Part shown: piece after piece, positions 1-9,085 of the stretch
Position numbering within the stretch: the stretch's first letter is position 1
Layout of the letters: every line of letters begins with the position of its first letter
From: Roseibacillus sp.
GTDB taxonomy: Bacteria > Verrucomicrobiota > Verrucomicrobiia > Verrucomicrobiales > Akkermansiaceae
DNA length: 64,000 bases
Direction of reading: 5' to 3'
Assembly: GCA_029242545.1 (NCBI GenBank)
Contig: JAQWTV010000016.1
Location: forward strand, 1-64,000
The notes under the pieces: generated by a model
Told to the model about the DNA's origin: nothing
The model's database searches: none
The model's input: the letters and a program-made list of their open reading frames with translations, nothing else
Made by a program: the position numbers and the translations under genes

Positions 1-1
1 G

Positions 2-646
2 GCGGGGAAACAAGGGTTTTCCACGGTGGTATGGTTTCACGGTGGAGGGTTACGCGGGGGAAACAAGGCGGTGCCGTGGCAGTTGCAGAAGAAGGGTATT
101 GCGGTAGTAGCGGTAAATTACCGACTGTTTCCGAAGGTAGAGTGCCCTGCATATATCGAGGATGCGGCTGCCGCGGTAGCTTGGGCGTTCAAAAATATTC
201 AGCGCTATGGAGGAGACCCCGGTGCCATCCATGTTTCGGGGCACTCGGCTGGGGGCTACCTCACCAGTATGGTGGGACTGGACAAGAGCTACCTTGAGGT
301 CCACGGGATTGATACAGACCGGATCGCCTCCCTCGTGCCGTTCAGTGGTCATACCATTACGCACTTCACTCCCCGGGAGGAGAAAGGAATTCGTGACACG
401 CGTGCGATTGTCGACAAGTTCGCTCCCCTGTTTCATGTCAGGAAGGACTCACCGCCGCTGGTGCTTATTACTGGGGACCGAGAGCTGGAGCTACTGGGCC
501 GTTACGAGGAAAACGCGTATCTCTGGCGAATGATGCGTGTTGCAGGACACAAGCGGACCCAACTCCATGAGCTGGGTGGATTCGATCATGGGGGCATGGC
601 CGCGCCAGCATTCGGAATTCTTTTGAAAGTTCTCCGTGGGAGGTAG
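2..646 (+). CDS. Alpha/beta hydrolase (esterase/lipase family), 5' end outside window
   Basis: The frame is open to the left edge, so the N-terminus is missing; a GTG at 26 is only an internal valine in the usual VVWFHGGG strand. Seen: the oxyanion-hole HGGG (about nt 38-49), the nucleophile elbow GHSAGG (about nt 236-253), an acid residue in LITGDRE and a histidine in FDHGGM near the C-terminus. These give a complete Ser-Asp-His arrangement as in the HSL/BD-FAE-like carboxylesterases. Substrate is not predictable; in this phylum such enzymes often de-esterify sugars or aromatic esters. The gene ends with TAG at 644-646, about 80 bp before the next gene on the same strand. Confidence is high for the fold and low for the substrate. 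Confidence 0.85.
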   Translation, partial: AGKQGFSTVVWFHGGGLRGGNKAVPWQLQKKGIAVVAVNYRLFPKVECPAYIEDAAAAVAWAFKNIQRYGGDPGAIHVSGHSAGGYLTSMVGLDKSYLEVHGIDTDRIASLVPFSGHTITHFTPREEKGIRDTRAIVDKFAPLFHVRKDSPPLVLITGDRELELLGRYEENAYLWRMMRVAGHKRTQLHELGGFDHGGMAAPAFGILLKVLRGR

Positions 647-729
647 GAGGGGCTCAGGGTGCAGGATAATGCAGTTTTTTGAGGTGGTAGATCCAACCCG
701 CAGGCAATTCCTTGTGAGTCAGGATTGAG

Positions 730-3700
730 GTGCTTAGCATTCCGACCGTGAAAGTTGTGAGTCACGTGGGGGCCATCATGGCCTGGATGTCCGTTTTGCT
801 TCCGGCGGGAGCCGCCGAGGTGCTTGAGCTTCGTAAGGGCGATGTCGTTGCCTTCGTGGGAGGAACAGATCTGGTTAATATCCAGAAGAAGGGGCGACTG
901 GAGTCTGCTCTTACCATGGAGTGGAAAGAGCATGCTCCGCTGTTCCGTGATTTTGCCTGGGACGGGGACACCGTATATCATCAGAGTGCGGAGAGGGAGA
1001 GATGGAGGCAGGATGCCTTTGGCAATTGGGATGCCCAGCTGAAGCGGGCCGGGGTAACGGTAGTAATTGCTCAGTTTGGTAAGATGGAATCCTTTGACGG
1101 GGAGGGGCGTCTCGATGAATTTGTTGAGGCCTATGGAGATTTCCTGAACCGGGTGGGAAAGGAAAGAAGACTCGTTCTACTCGAACCTGCTTCGATGCAA
1201 TGGAAGGACGCTGCCGAACGTGCCGCGCTTCCTTCCTATGTTGCTGCCATCCGGAAGCTAGCGAAGGAGCGGAAGATTCCTTTCGTCTCTAGGAGTGGAA
1301 AGGATATGGAGGCATCGTTCATTGAGCAGCTTTCCGGGAAGCCCGAGCCCGGGGGCAAGGCCTATGAGTTGATGTGCGCCACGGTTGCTGAAAAGCATCG
1401 GCTCTGGTGTGAATACTGGCGGCCTGCCAACTGGAAGTGCATCTTTGGTGATGACAGCAGGAGAATTTTCGCCAAGGCCGCGCATGGCTTGCCATCGATT
1501 CAGGAGGAATGGGCCAGCTATCCCGCACTGATCGCAGAAGTCGAGAAAGCCATCTTTTCCGGCAAGCCATGGACCGCGCCGGCAGCGCCAGAGTTGACGG
1601 GTTCCGGGGAGGCTGGGATTAAAAAAGAATTGGATAGTTTTGAAGTTCTCGAGGGTTTCGAAGTCAACCTCTTTGCCGACGAGTCCCTAGGCGTAAGGAA
1701 TCCCCTTTCGGTGCGGTGGGACGCTAGTGGCCGAATGTATGTGGCTTGCTCGGATGTCTATCCTCAGATTGAAGCAGGGGTGAAAGGGTATGATCGCGTG
1801 ATTGCACTGCGGGACACCGATCACGACGGAAAAGCGGATGAGTCGACAGTGTTCGCAAAGGATCTGATGATTCCGACTGGAATGGAGGTGGGTCCGGATC
1901 GGGTGTATATCGGGCAGGGGCCTGAGTTGCTCACCCTGAGAGATACGAACGGGGACGGGGTCGCGGATGAGCGGGTGACGCTTCTGACTGGATTTGGGAA
2001 CGGCGATTCTCATCAGACCAGTAATTCCTTTGTCTGGAGCCCCGGGGGAGAACTCTGGTGGTGCCAGGGAGATGGGATCGAGTCCAGGGTAGAGACTCCC
2101 TTTGGGGTGTCTTCCCTGTTCCAGGCTGGAGCGTACCGGATGCGGCCGCGGGAGTTGCGGCTTGATCCACTGCTGGATGATTTCATGGGGCCGGGGAATC
2201 CGTGGGGAATCGCTTTCGACGACTTTGGACAATCCTTCATTATCGATGGGGCAGGCGGGGTGTCGTTCCTTACGCCAGCATCGATCCCTGCGAAGCGCCG
2301 CCTGCGACTTCCGAGAATTGGTAATCCCGGAGGCTACTGCGGCATCGATTGTCTCGGGGCTGGGAACCTGCCCAGCGAGATGCAGGGGCAGTTTGTTATC
2401 GGGGACTATAAGAAGAATCAGGTTAGTCGTTTTGAGACCAAGGAGGATGGCGCCGGATTCAAACTGAATTGGAAGAGTCCGTTATTACGATCGAAGCATC
2501 GAAACTTCCGGCCTATCGATGTCAAGATGGGCCCTGATGGAGCGATTTATATTGTGGACTGGTATAATCCAATCACCTGTCACCAGGACGATTTTTATCG
2601 TCATCCCGAGCGGGATAAGACACACGGCAGAATCTGGCGGGTGACACCCAGCGAAGGAGCTGTGAAACCACCCGCACTCCTCGGTGCCAGCATCGCTCAT
2701 TTGCTTGAGTTTCTAAAGTCCCCGGAGCGCTGGACGCGACTGAAGGCCAAGCAGGTTCTTGCGACTCGCAAGCCCGAGGAGGTTCAGGAGGCAGTCAGAG
2801 AATGGAGTCGTTCACCTGACCTTGCGGGGCGAGATTTGCTTGAAGCGGTGAGTTTGCTCGAGTGGCTTGGGCGACCAGATGAGGAGGTTCTGCGCCTTCT
2901 TCTAGCATCTCCTGACCACCGTGCGAGGGCCTATGGGGTCAGGATTTTGGGGCGTTGGAGCCAAAAGCTTGGGAATCTCCATGAGCTTCATGTGGAAACG
3001 GCCCGAGACTCTCATCCGTTAGTGCGGATGGAGGCCGTGCTTGCCGCGGGAGAATCCTCGCTTGCCGAATCGGTTCTTGTTTCTGCAGCCGCGGCCGAGT
3101 CAAAGCGCGACCGGTGGATCGAGTATGCCTTTTCGCAGGCGGTTCATCACAGCAAGCGGTTCTGGTTGCCTGCTTTACGAGCTGGCCAACTGAATTTTGC
3201 CGGGGTCCGGGGAGGCTTGGCCGCGGTTCTGGGGGCTTCTGACTCGCGGGGAGTCCTCGAGGAAATTCGGAAAATTCTGGATGGCGACAATGTCGGCAAC
3301 GAGGCTTGGGATGGTCTTGCGCTGACTCTGGCAGCTCTCGGGGAGGAAGATGACCTGCGTGTGATCCTGAACTCCGACCAGATCAGTCTGGCCCTGTTGA
3401 GGGCGATGAGGGAACGAGAACGTCCAAGCTTTGACGTCATGCCGCCGCTTGGACGGGCCTTGTATCATTCTGATCTTGAGAGGCGCGTCGCGGCAGTGCA
3501 ACTGGCCGCTCATTGGAAAGTGAAGGAGTTGTATGAACCTGTCCTGAAATTAGCGGAAGGCGAAGGTGTTGATTCTGGATTGAGGAATGTCGCATTGCGG
3601 TCCCTTGGCTCTTTGGGTGAAAGAAGCACCGTGGAGTTTCTCAAATCTCAGGTTGGCTCTCCCAGTGAAGTTGATCCCTCCGCGTTGTTTTCCATTTTGC

Positions 3701-4434
3701 AACTTGCTCCGGAGGAGGGAACACGCATTGCGGCGGAGCTCCTTGAAGAACTGGAAGACAGGGAAAAGATCATGATCATTTTCAGGGACTTTACCAGTCG
3801 AGAGGGCGCGCCTCTGTTGCTTGCGCAGGCGCTGGAAGCGGCTGGCATTGAAGGGGATCAGGCTAAGAGGCTCCGGGAGGCCTGGGTCTCTACCGGACTG
3901 GTCGCGAGAGATTTGGAAGCGGTCCTTGATGAGTTGGCGGGAACCGGGATTGTACAGGAGTATGATGAAAGTGTCATCAAGCGGATGGTTTCCATAGCGC
4001 AAGAAGGGAGCGTCGAGCAGGGGAGAAAGATCTTTCACTCCTCGCAGGCCAGCTGCTCGGCTTGCCACAAGGCTGATCGCGGGGGGGATTCATTGATCGG
4101 GCCGAGCCTCAGCGCAGTGGGAAGTGGCCTCTTGCCGGATCGTATTGTCACCGAGGTCCTCTGGCCGCGACGGCAGGTCAAGGAGGGGTATGCCCTTAGT
4201 CGGATCATTACCCGGGATGGAGATGTCCAACAGGGATATATCCAAGCGAACCGTGATCAAAATTTGTTATTGCTCCGTGATTTCGCAACCAATTCACTCT
4301 TTGAGATTCCGCGGGAAAGCATCCTCAGGGAGGAGCAGGTAGGCAGCCTTATGCCGCCCACCGCGGCGGGCTTGAAGGAAGAGGAGTTGGCAGATCTTTT
4401 TGCCTATCTCTTCTCCCTCGGCGGAGAGGAGTAA
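730..4434 (+). CDS. PVC-type multidomain cytochrome: SGNH-like + beta-propeller dehydrogenase-like + HEAT + cytochrome c
   Basis: 1234 residues from a GTG start followed by a hydrophobic export signal ending near AGAA. Order: a SGNH/GDSL-hydrolase-like domain (about 25-285), a propeller of the 'membrane-bound dehydrogenase' type found in Pirellula/Verrucomicrobium (about 310-660; calcium-loop-like DTDHDGKAD and DTNGDGVAD), a helical HEAT-like stretch (about 670-1080), and a C-terminal haem domain with CSACH at residues 1109-1113 and a later methionine-rich end (SLMPPT). This order is characteristic of Planctomycetes and Verrucomicrobia. It is expected to be periplasmic and is often assumed to oxidise sugars, though the reaction is unproven. 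The SGNH block has GGTD where the catalytic GDS would be, so esterase activity is doubtful. It is a single gene with a 243-bp gap after it. Confidence 0.88.
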   Translation: MLSIPTVKVVSHVGAIMAWMSVLLPAGAAEVLELRKGDVVAFVGGTDLVNIQKKGRLESALTMEWKEHAPLFRDFAWDGDTVYHQSAERERWRQDAFGNWDAQLKRAGVTVVIAQFGKMESFDGEGRLDEFVEAYGDFLNRVGKERRLVLLEPASMQWKDAAERAALPSYVAAIRKLAKERKIPFVSRSGKDMEASFIEQLSGKPEPGGKAYELMCATVAEKHRLWCEYWRPANWKCIFGDDSRRIFAKAAHGLPSIQEEWASYPALIAEVEKAIFSGKPWTAPAAPELTGSGEAGIKKELDSFEVLEGFEVNLFADESLGVRNPLSVRWDASGRMYVACSDVYPQIEAGVKGYDRVIALRDTDHDGKADESTVFAKDLMIPTGMEVGPDRVYIGQGPELLTLRDTNGDGVADERVTLLTGFGNGDSHQTSNSFVWSPGGELWWCQGDGIESRVETPFGVSSLFQAGAYRMRPRELRLDPLLDDFMGPGNPWGIAFDDFGQSFIIDGAGGVSFLTPASIPAKRRLRLPRIGNPGGYCGIDCLGAGNLPSEMQGQFVIGDYKKNQVSRFETKEDGAGFKLNWKSPLLRSKHRNFRPIDVKMGPDGAIYIVDWYNPITCHQDDFYRHPERDKTHGRIWRVTPSEGAVKPPALLGASIAHLLEFLKSPERWTRLKAKQVLATRKPEEVQEAVREWSRSPDLAGRDLLEAVSLLEWLGRPDEEVLRLLLASPDHRARAYGVRILGRWSQKLGNLHELHVETARDSHPLVRMEAVLAAGESSLAESVLVSAAAAESKRDRWIEYAFSQAVHHSKRFWLPALRAGQLNFAGVRGGLAAVLGASDSRGVLEEIRKILDGDNVGNEAWDGLALTLAALGEEDDLRVILNSDQISLALLRAMRERERPSFDVMPPLGRALYHSDLERRVAAVQLAAHWKVKELYEPVLKLAEGEGVDSGLRNVALRSLGSLGERSTVEFLKSQVGSPSEVDPSALFSILQLAPEEGTRIAAELLEELEDREKIMIIFRDFTSREGAPLLLAQALEAAGIEGDQAKRLREAWVSTGLVARDLEAVLDELAGTGIVQEYDESVIKRMVSIAQEGSVEQGRKIFHSSQASCSACHKADRGGDSLIGPSLSAVGSGLLPDRIVTEVLWPRRQVKEGYALSRIITRDGDVQQGYIQANRDQNLLLLRDFATNSLFEIPRESILREEQVGSLMPPTAAGLKEEELADLFAYLFSLGGEE

Positions 4435-4606
4435 CTACCGGGGAACGTTGCGGAAGAGAGAATGAGGAGAGAAATCTGGGGCTTTTCCCGAATGGGAGTC
4501 TTCGGTAGATGAAGGAGGGCTGGAGCCGTTGAAACCCTAATAATAGCAGGGATTCCGAGTTCATGCTTGTCATGATATGGCTCCCGGCGTACCGCCAGAG
4601 ACAATT

Positions 4607-4636
4607 TTGACGGAAATTAAGAGAACAAATTATCCG
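4607..4636 (+). promoter_or_regulatory. Weak candidate promoter for the thioredoxin-like gene
   Basis: TTGACG (4607-4612) is followed after 17 bp by TTATCC, in an AT-rich stretch about 45 bp upstream of the ATG at 4678. The -35 match is good and the -10 match is poor. The rest of the 243-bp intergenic stretch shows no gene. Confidence 0.3.
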
Positions 4637-4677
4637 TTCGCCCCGTCATATCTGATAGTAACCTCGAGATAGAAAAT

Positions 4678-5367
4678 ATGAAGTCACTAAGAAGAATGAT
4701 GATGGGGCTGGCCGCAGGCGCCCTGATGATGAGCGCGCAAGCAGCTGACAAGATCGAACTTGAAGGAGCCTCAGTTGGAGTCTGGACAATGGACTTTGAT
4801 GCGGCCGTTAAGCTGGCAGGAGAAAAGAAATTGCCTCTGATGCTGAATTTCACCGGATCAGATTGGTGCGGATGGTGCAAGTTGATGGACAAGAATGTCT
4901 TTGCGGAAGAGGTGTGGAAAACCTACGCGAAGGAGAATATGCTGCTCGTAACCCTCGATTTCCCGCAGGATAAGTCGGTTGTTCCCGAGAAATATGTGGC
5001 GCGCAATAAGAAGCTACAGGAGCAGTTTGGAGTGCAGGGATATCCTACTTATGTCGTCCTTGATAATGATGGTAACACCAAACTCGGCCAGCTCGGGGCA
5101 GGTCGGGATAAGACGCCTTCCTCGTTCATCGAAGAGTTCAAGGGAGTTATTCGCATGAGCGCCGGGGCGATTGAGGCCTACGCAAAAGCCAATCCTGACA
5201 AAGCAGCAGCCTACAAGGCAGCCATCGCGGAGTTCCAAACTGCGAAGAAGGAGCTCACGGACTGGATTGAAACGAGGCCGAAACGGACAGACGAGAACAC
5301 AAAGCTGTTTGAAGGTTTCAACAAGCGTATTTCTGAGGCCGAAGTCGCGCTCAAGGCCTTTAACTGA
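4678..5367 (+). CDS. Exported thioredoxin-like protein
   Basis: 229 residues starting with a typical signal peptide (MKSLRRMMMGLAAGALMMSAQA, cleavage after about 22). A thioredoxin fold of the Thioredoxin_7/DUF255-like group follows, with the active-site pair in DWCGWCK (Cys64 and Cys67) and the cis-proline strand GYPTYVVLD. The final 70 residues (about 155-229) form a charged, helical tail rich in Ala, Lys and Glu that is not part of the fold. It is probably a periplasmic disulfide reductase or a redox partner of cytochrome maturation or exported proteins; the partner is unknown. It stands alone, with a terminator-like hairpin directly after it. Confidence 0.88.
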   Translation: MKSLRRMMMGLAAGALMMSAQAADKIELEGASVGVWTMDFDAAVKLAGEKKLPLMLNFTGSDWCGWCKLMDKNVFAEEVWKTYAKENMLLVTLDFPQDKSVVPEKYVARNKKLQEQFGVQGYPTYVVLDNDGNTKLGQLGAGRDKTPSSFIEEFKGVIRMSAGAIEAYAKANPDKAAAYKAAIAEFQTAKKELTDWIETRPKRTDENTKLFEGFNKRISEAEVALKAFN

Positions 5368-5393
5368 TCTCTTTGAAGCGAAGAAATCCTTTG

Positions 5394-5444
5394 CGGGGAA
5401 GGCTCTGCCGGATCGATCCGGGGTTTGAGTCCTTCCCCGTTTTA
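5394..5444 (+). terminator. Rho-independent terminator with nested hairpin
   Basis: Arms CGGGGAAGG (5394-5402) and CCTTCCCCG (5431-5439) are perfectly complementary, followed at once by TTTTA. Within the loop is a second perfect palindrome, CCGGATCGATCCGG (5408-5421). It lies 27 bp after the thioredoxin-like stop codon. Confidence 0.8.
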
Positions 5445-5594
5445 GTGTCCGGATGGGAAGGTGGAGTGCTGTCAGTCTGCTATGGAATTTGCGGCAGGTA
5501 GCATGGAGGGGTGATCTTAGGGGAGGAAGTGTGAAATAAGGGCTTTCCGAGGATGGCCAGATACGCCTTGATCGCATCCAGCAAACAGACACAC

Positions 5595-6662
5595 ATGAAA
5601 AAGAACGTCTCATTCCTGCCCACCATCGTTACCTCGATTGCCCTGCTGCTTCCGGTCGCTTCGCGAGCAGCGGACAACAATAAAGTTTGGACCGATCCTG
5701 CGAAGGCTGCCGACGAGGATCCTGATTTCAGTATTCAGGGAGAATATGCCACCGAAGGTGCTGGTGCGCAGGTCATTGCGCTGGGGAATGGGCACTTTCA
5801 GGCTGTTCTCTATCCCGGGGGTCTCCCTGGTGCAGGTTGGGATGGAAAGGGCAAGAGCCTGCTGGACGGAAAAATTGATGGAGAGAAGGCGGTCTTCACG
5901 GCCGCTTCCGGGAAGAAACGCTACATGGCCGGTGGCGGAACAGAGTTCAGTGCCACGCGGAAATTTCCGCCAGAAGGGCACAGCGAATATAATGGATCTA
6001 TCTCTGACGGAGCTCTTCATCTCAGTGGTAAGGGCGGGGTAAAGATGGAGCTGAAAAAGCTGGAGCGCAAAAGCCCGACTCTTGGTGCTAAGGCTCCCAA
6101 AGGAGCGGTGGTTCTTTTTGATGGAAGCAATGTAGACCACTGGAAGAATGGAAAGATTACTGACGGTCTGCTGGGAGCGACGAATGCGATCAGCACAAAG
6201 TTGTTCAGGGACTGCACTATTCACGTTGAGTTCCGCACACCCTATCGCCCTCATTCACGGTCGCAGGGCAGGGGCAATAGCGGAGTCTATTATCAAGGTC
6301 GCTGGGAAACCCAGGTTCTCGACTCCTTCGGTCTTGAAGGCCTGATGAATGAGTGCGGGGGGATTTACTCTATTGCGGCATCTCAATTGAACATGTGTCT
6401 GCCTCCCCTTGCGTGGCAGACCTATGACGTTGAATACACTCACGCCAAATTTGACAAGGATGGCAAGCGGACAGCCTGGCCACGGATGACAGTCAAGCTG
6501 AACGGGGTAACCGTTCACGATGACCAGGAGATGGGTAAAACCCACACCACGGCGGCTCCAGTAAGTGGCCCGCTCAAGCCGGAAGTCGGGGGACCAATCT
6601 TCCTGCAGAATCACGGCAATCCTGTATTTTACCGGAACATCTGGGTTCTTGCAAAGGACTAG
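5595..6662 (+). CDS. Exported DUF1080 (3-keto-disaccharide hydrolase-like) protein
   Basis: The ATG at 5595 was chosen because it begins a clean signal peptide (MKKNVSFLPTIVTSIALLLP..SRA); an in-frame upstream ATG at 5553 would add 14 residues before it. Residues about 30-165 form a beta-rich region without a recognised family. The DUF1080 jelly-roll domain runs from about 170 to the end, with VVLFDGSNVDHWK, GNSGVYYQGRWETQVLDSFG and a terminal FLQNHGNPVFYRNIW strand. The family is a concanavalin-like fold abundant in Verrucomicrobia and Planctomycetes; some members cleave 3-keto-glycosides produced by Gfo/Idh/MocA enzymes, and two such oxidoreductases occur later in this window. The next gene is convergent, 37 bp away. 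Confidence 0.87.
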   Translation: MKKNVSFLPTIVTSIALLLPVASRAADNNKVWTDPAKAADEDPDFSIQGEYATEGAGAQVIALGNGHFQAVLYPGGLPGAGWDGKGKSLLDGKIDGEKAVFTAASGKKRYMAGGGTEFSATRKFPPEGHSEYNGSISDGALHLSGKGGVKMELKKLERKSPTLGAKAPKGAVVLFDGSNVDHWKNGKITDGLLGATNAISTKLFRDCTIHVEFRTPYRPHSRSQGRGNSGVYYQGRWETQVLDSFGLEGLMNECGGIYSIAASQLNMCLPPLAWQTYDVEYTHAKFDKDGKRTAWPRMTVKLNGVTVHDDQEMGKTHTTAAPVSGPLKPEVGGPIFLQNHGNPVFYRNIWVLAKD

Positions 6663-6699
6663 AACCCTGCTCGAAAGTCGATTTTGCTGCTGTCGGTTG

Positions 6700-7293
6700 C
6701 TAGCGTTCGATCAGGATCTGGCAACCCACGGCCTTGGTCACGGCCGTGGCGGGCCTGCGTCCTTCCACCGCAGCCTGTAAGGCTTCCTGTAGGTCGTGAC
6801 TGGTCGCTTCTGGCCTGCGTTTACCGTAGGTCGCATAGGTGTTGTCGATACGCCCCCGGTAGATCCTGCTACCATCGGGAAGGTAGACGTGAGCCTCAGG
6901 AGTCACCTTAGCGTCATGCTTTCCTGCAAGAAACTGCTTAGCATCGAGGATCACGGGGCTCAGGACGCCATACTCTTTCGCGTGCGTCGCGAGAGCGCCT
7001 TTTTCTCCATCTGGATCCGGATGGATCTGGTAGAATCGAATTCCCGCGGGCTCGAAGGTCTGCGCCAGGCGTCTCAGGATAGGTTGGTAAAAATTAGCGA
7101 TCGGGCACGTGACATCAACGTAGACAAATACGACCGCAACCGTCTTCTGTGACTTCGCGGGGTCGTGGACAGCTCCTTCGATATCCACGATCTTCCCGAT
7201 ACGGACAACCTTTTCCTGCTGCCCCCAACCTGAAGGAACAAGGGCCACCAGGCTGAAGAGGAGGAATAGGAAAAGGTCTCCTTGGTTTCGCAT
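6700..7293 (-). CDS. Exported redoxin (AhpC/TSA-thioredoxin fold)
   Basis: 197 residues, with an N-terminal signal peptide (LFLFLLFSLVALVPSGWG). The core strand VVFVYVDVTCPIANFYQP carries one cysteine in TCPI in place of the usual CxxC, as in redoxins found beside planctomycete-type cytochromes. The cis-proline segment VTPEAHVYLPDG and the strand RIYRGRIDNTY follow. A second cysteine lies near the C-terminus (VGCQI). It sits 11 bp downstream of the cytochrome/monooxygenase gene and is evidently co-transcribed with it. A role as electron or thiol partner of that protein, or in copper loading, is inference. Confidence 0.8.
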   Translation of the reverse strand: MRNQGDLFLFLLFSLVALVPSGWGQQEKVVRIGKIVDIEGAVHDPAKSQKTVAVVFVYVDVTCPIANFYQPILRRLAQTFEPAGIRFYQIHPDPDGEKGALATHAKEYGVLSPVILDAKQFLAGKHDAKVTPEAHVYLPDGSRIYRGRIDNTYATYGKRRPEATSHDLQEALQAAVEGRRPATAVTKAVGCQILIER

Positions 7294-7304
7294 GGGAGAA
7301 GATT

Positions 7305-8852
7305 TTATCGCCGCCGGAAACCCCTGAGCATCGAGTCGAGGTATTTCTGAACCTCGGGTTGTTCGATCTTGTTCAGGGTCTTGTCACCGTCCTTGTCAAA
7401 GCGGTCAAAGATACGAGAGCGCATTCGGCCTGGAACCTCGTCATACTGAATCAACCCATCTCCGTTCGTATCGTAGTTTTTCACATTGAGAAACGATCTC
7501 GAGGCCTTCTGGATTGCATCGGCGGCGCTGGTGATGAGTTGAGACCTCTGCGCGTCCTTAATTGCCTGAATCTTACCATTATTCTCGGGAACCACGATCA
7601 GAGTGATACTTCCCATTTCGTCGTCAGATTCCTGACCCCAGGTGATACGCTGAGGAGGGCTATTCGGATTTTCTGGGTTACTTGCTGAGTTGTCGTAAAC
7701 GAGACGAGTTTTTAGAGTCGTGCCAGCAGGTAGATCGAGAGGTTTCTCGAACTGATAGCGGTCCTGCCAATCGAGATCCCAGTCCTCGATGTCCATCAAG
7801 ATGATCTTCTTACCATCAGGCAGCGTTGCAGTCATAGCCATCGATTTGCAGATATAGTGAGCGTGGCCACCTACTGAGACCGCTTTGACCGGGACTGGCA
7901 AGGTGATGCTATCTTCAACGATATAAGCCTCCTCCCCTGCGGGGATATTAATCCCCTTCGTGGCTCCAAATAATGGAGGAATCTGAATGGGCACGAGGTT
8001 TACCTCAGGAGATTCCTTGGCGAAGTAGAGCGCGAGCTCTGCTTCCTCGACCTCTTTCTTCCCAGAGGGATGAAAGTGTGTCTGCATGACGACATCCGAG
8101 CCACGGGGCAGGAACATGGCAAGATCGCCGGGGAGCCTTGCCGGGGTGGCTCCAGGAACATGACCACCAAGGCCTCCGTTGCCACCCCCAAAGGCTGCCG
8201 CAGGGTCAGTGATACCTCCAGCCTGTCGGAGAAACCCCATTCCGCTGATCCCGGCTTTGCCGTCCCGACCGTCCATTTTTCGCGCTGCTCCGTTCGAATC
8301 GATAAAGAAAAGAGCGTGGTGGACTGCTGACTTAGCCTTAGGTCGGAGCTCCACCGCCTTGACCCATTTGTCTTCCGGGAGCTGGAGCGGAAAAACGAAG
8401 GACCGATAGATATCCCTACCTTCTGCTGGGACCTCGAACTTCCCTTTCATCTTGATGACAAGATCAGGTTTCCCAAGATACCACCCGCTGGGATATTCCG
8501 GAACTTCCGGGTTTTTCGACGAAGTGCCCTCCGGCATTCCATCCTTCACCCATCTGCCGAAAAGCTCAATCTGTTCTTCGCTGAGGCGCCGATCGTTGGC
8601 ATAGTGCATCTCCTTGTTGGTGGGCTTCCATGGGGGCATGTAGCGGTCAAGGATCACATCATTAATCGTGAGCGCGCGTTTTTTGACGTCCCGGTAGCTT
8701 ATGAGATGAAAGGGGCCGTTCTGCCCGGGGCGGTGACAACCAGTGCAATTCTGGTGAATCAGTGGGGCAATGTGCTCATTGAACGTCACTTTGGCCGAGC
8801 AGGGGAGCAGCGGCCCGAGGAGCAGTAGGATAGAAAAGGCGGGTCTGGTCAT
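7305..8852 (-). CDS. Cytochrome c / copper type II monooxygenase-fold protein with EF-hands
   Basis: 515 residues with a signal peptide (FSILLLLGPLLPCSA). An N-terminal planctomycete-type cytochrome module has CTGCH (about 36-40) and the methionine loop DRYMPPWKP. The middle resembles the two-domain copper fold of ascorbate-dependent monooxygenases (PHM/DBM): AVHHALFF, then MQTHFHP, then GGHAHYICKSM provide histidine and methionine candidates for two copper sites. The C-terminus has two EF-hand-like calcium loops (DTNGDGLIQYDE and DKDGDKTLNKIE). Predicted periplasmic. It is first in a two-gene unit with the redoxin and is transcribed divergently from the tricorn gene. The substrate is unknown. 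Confidence 0.82.
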   Translation of the reverse strand: MTRPAFSILLLLGPLLPCSAKVTFNEHIAPLIHQNCTGCHRPGQNGPFHLISYRDVKKRALTINDVILDRYMPPWKPTNKEMHYANDRRLSEEQIELFGRWVKDGMPEGTSSKNPEVPEYPSGWYLGKPDLVIKMKGKFEVPAEGRDIYRSFVFPLQLPEDKWVKAVELRPKAKSAVHHALFFIDSNGAARKMDGRDGKAGISGMGFLRQAGGITDPAAAFGGGNGGLGGHVPGATPARLPGDLAMFLPRGSDVVMQTHFHPSGKKEVEEAELALYFAKESPEVNLVPIQIPPLFGATKGINIPAGEEAYIVEDSITLPVPVKAVSVGGHAHYICKSMAMTATLPDGKKIILMDIEDWDLDWQDRYQFEKPLDLPAGTTLKTRLVYDNSASNPENPNSPPQRITWGQESDDEMGSITLIVVPENNGKIQAIKDAQRSQLITSAADAIQKASRSFLNVKNYDTNGDGLIQYDEVPGRMRSRIFDRFDKDGDKTLNKIEQPEVQKYLDSMLRGFRRR

Positions 8853-9085
8853 GGATGGGTTGGAGACTGGTTACCACAGATAGACCGGCACAGGAATGGA
8901 GATTTGTTGAACTTGCCGGTCGTTTCTTGCTCCGGAGGAGCGAGGAGAGGGGCCTCACTGGTGTCAGCCTGAGGCCCGGAACACCGAATATATGGAGTAA
9001 ATCCCTTGCCGTTTTACGGATTGGGCATTGAACGTAGGGGAAAATGGGGGACAATGGAGCTTCACCCTTACCCCCTGCATCCTTG

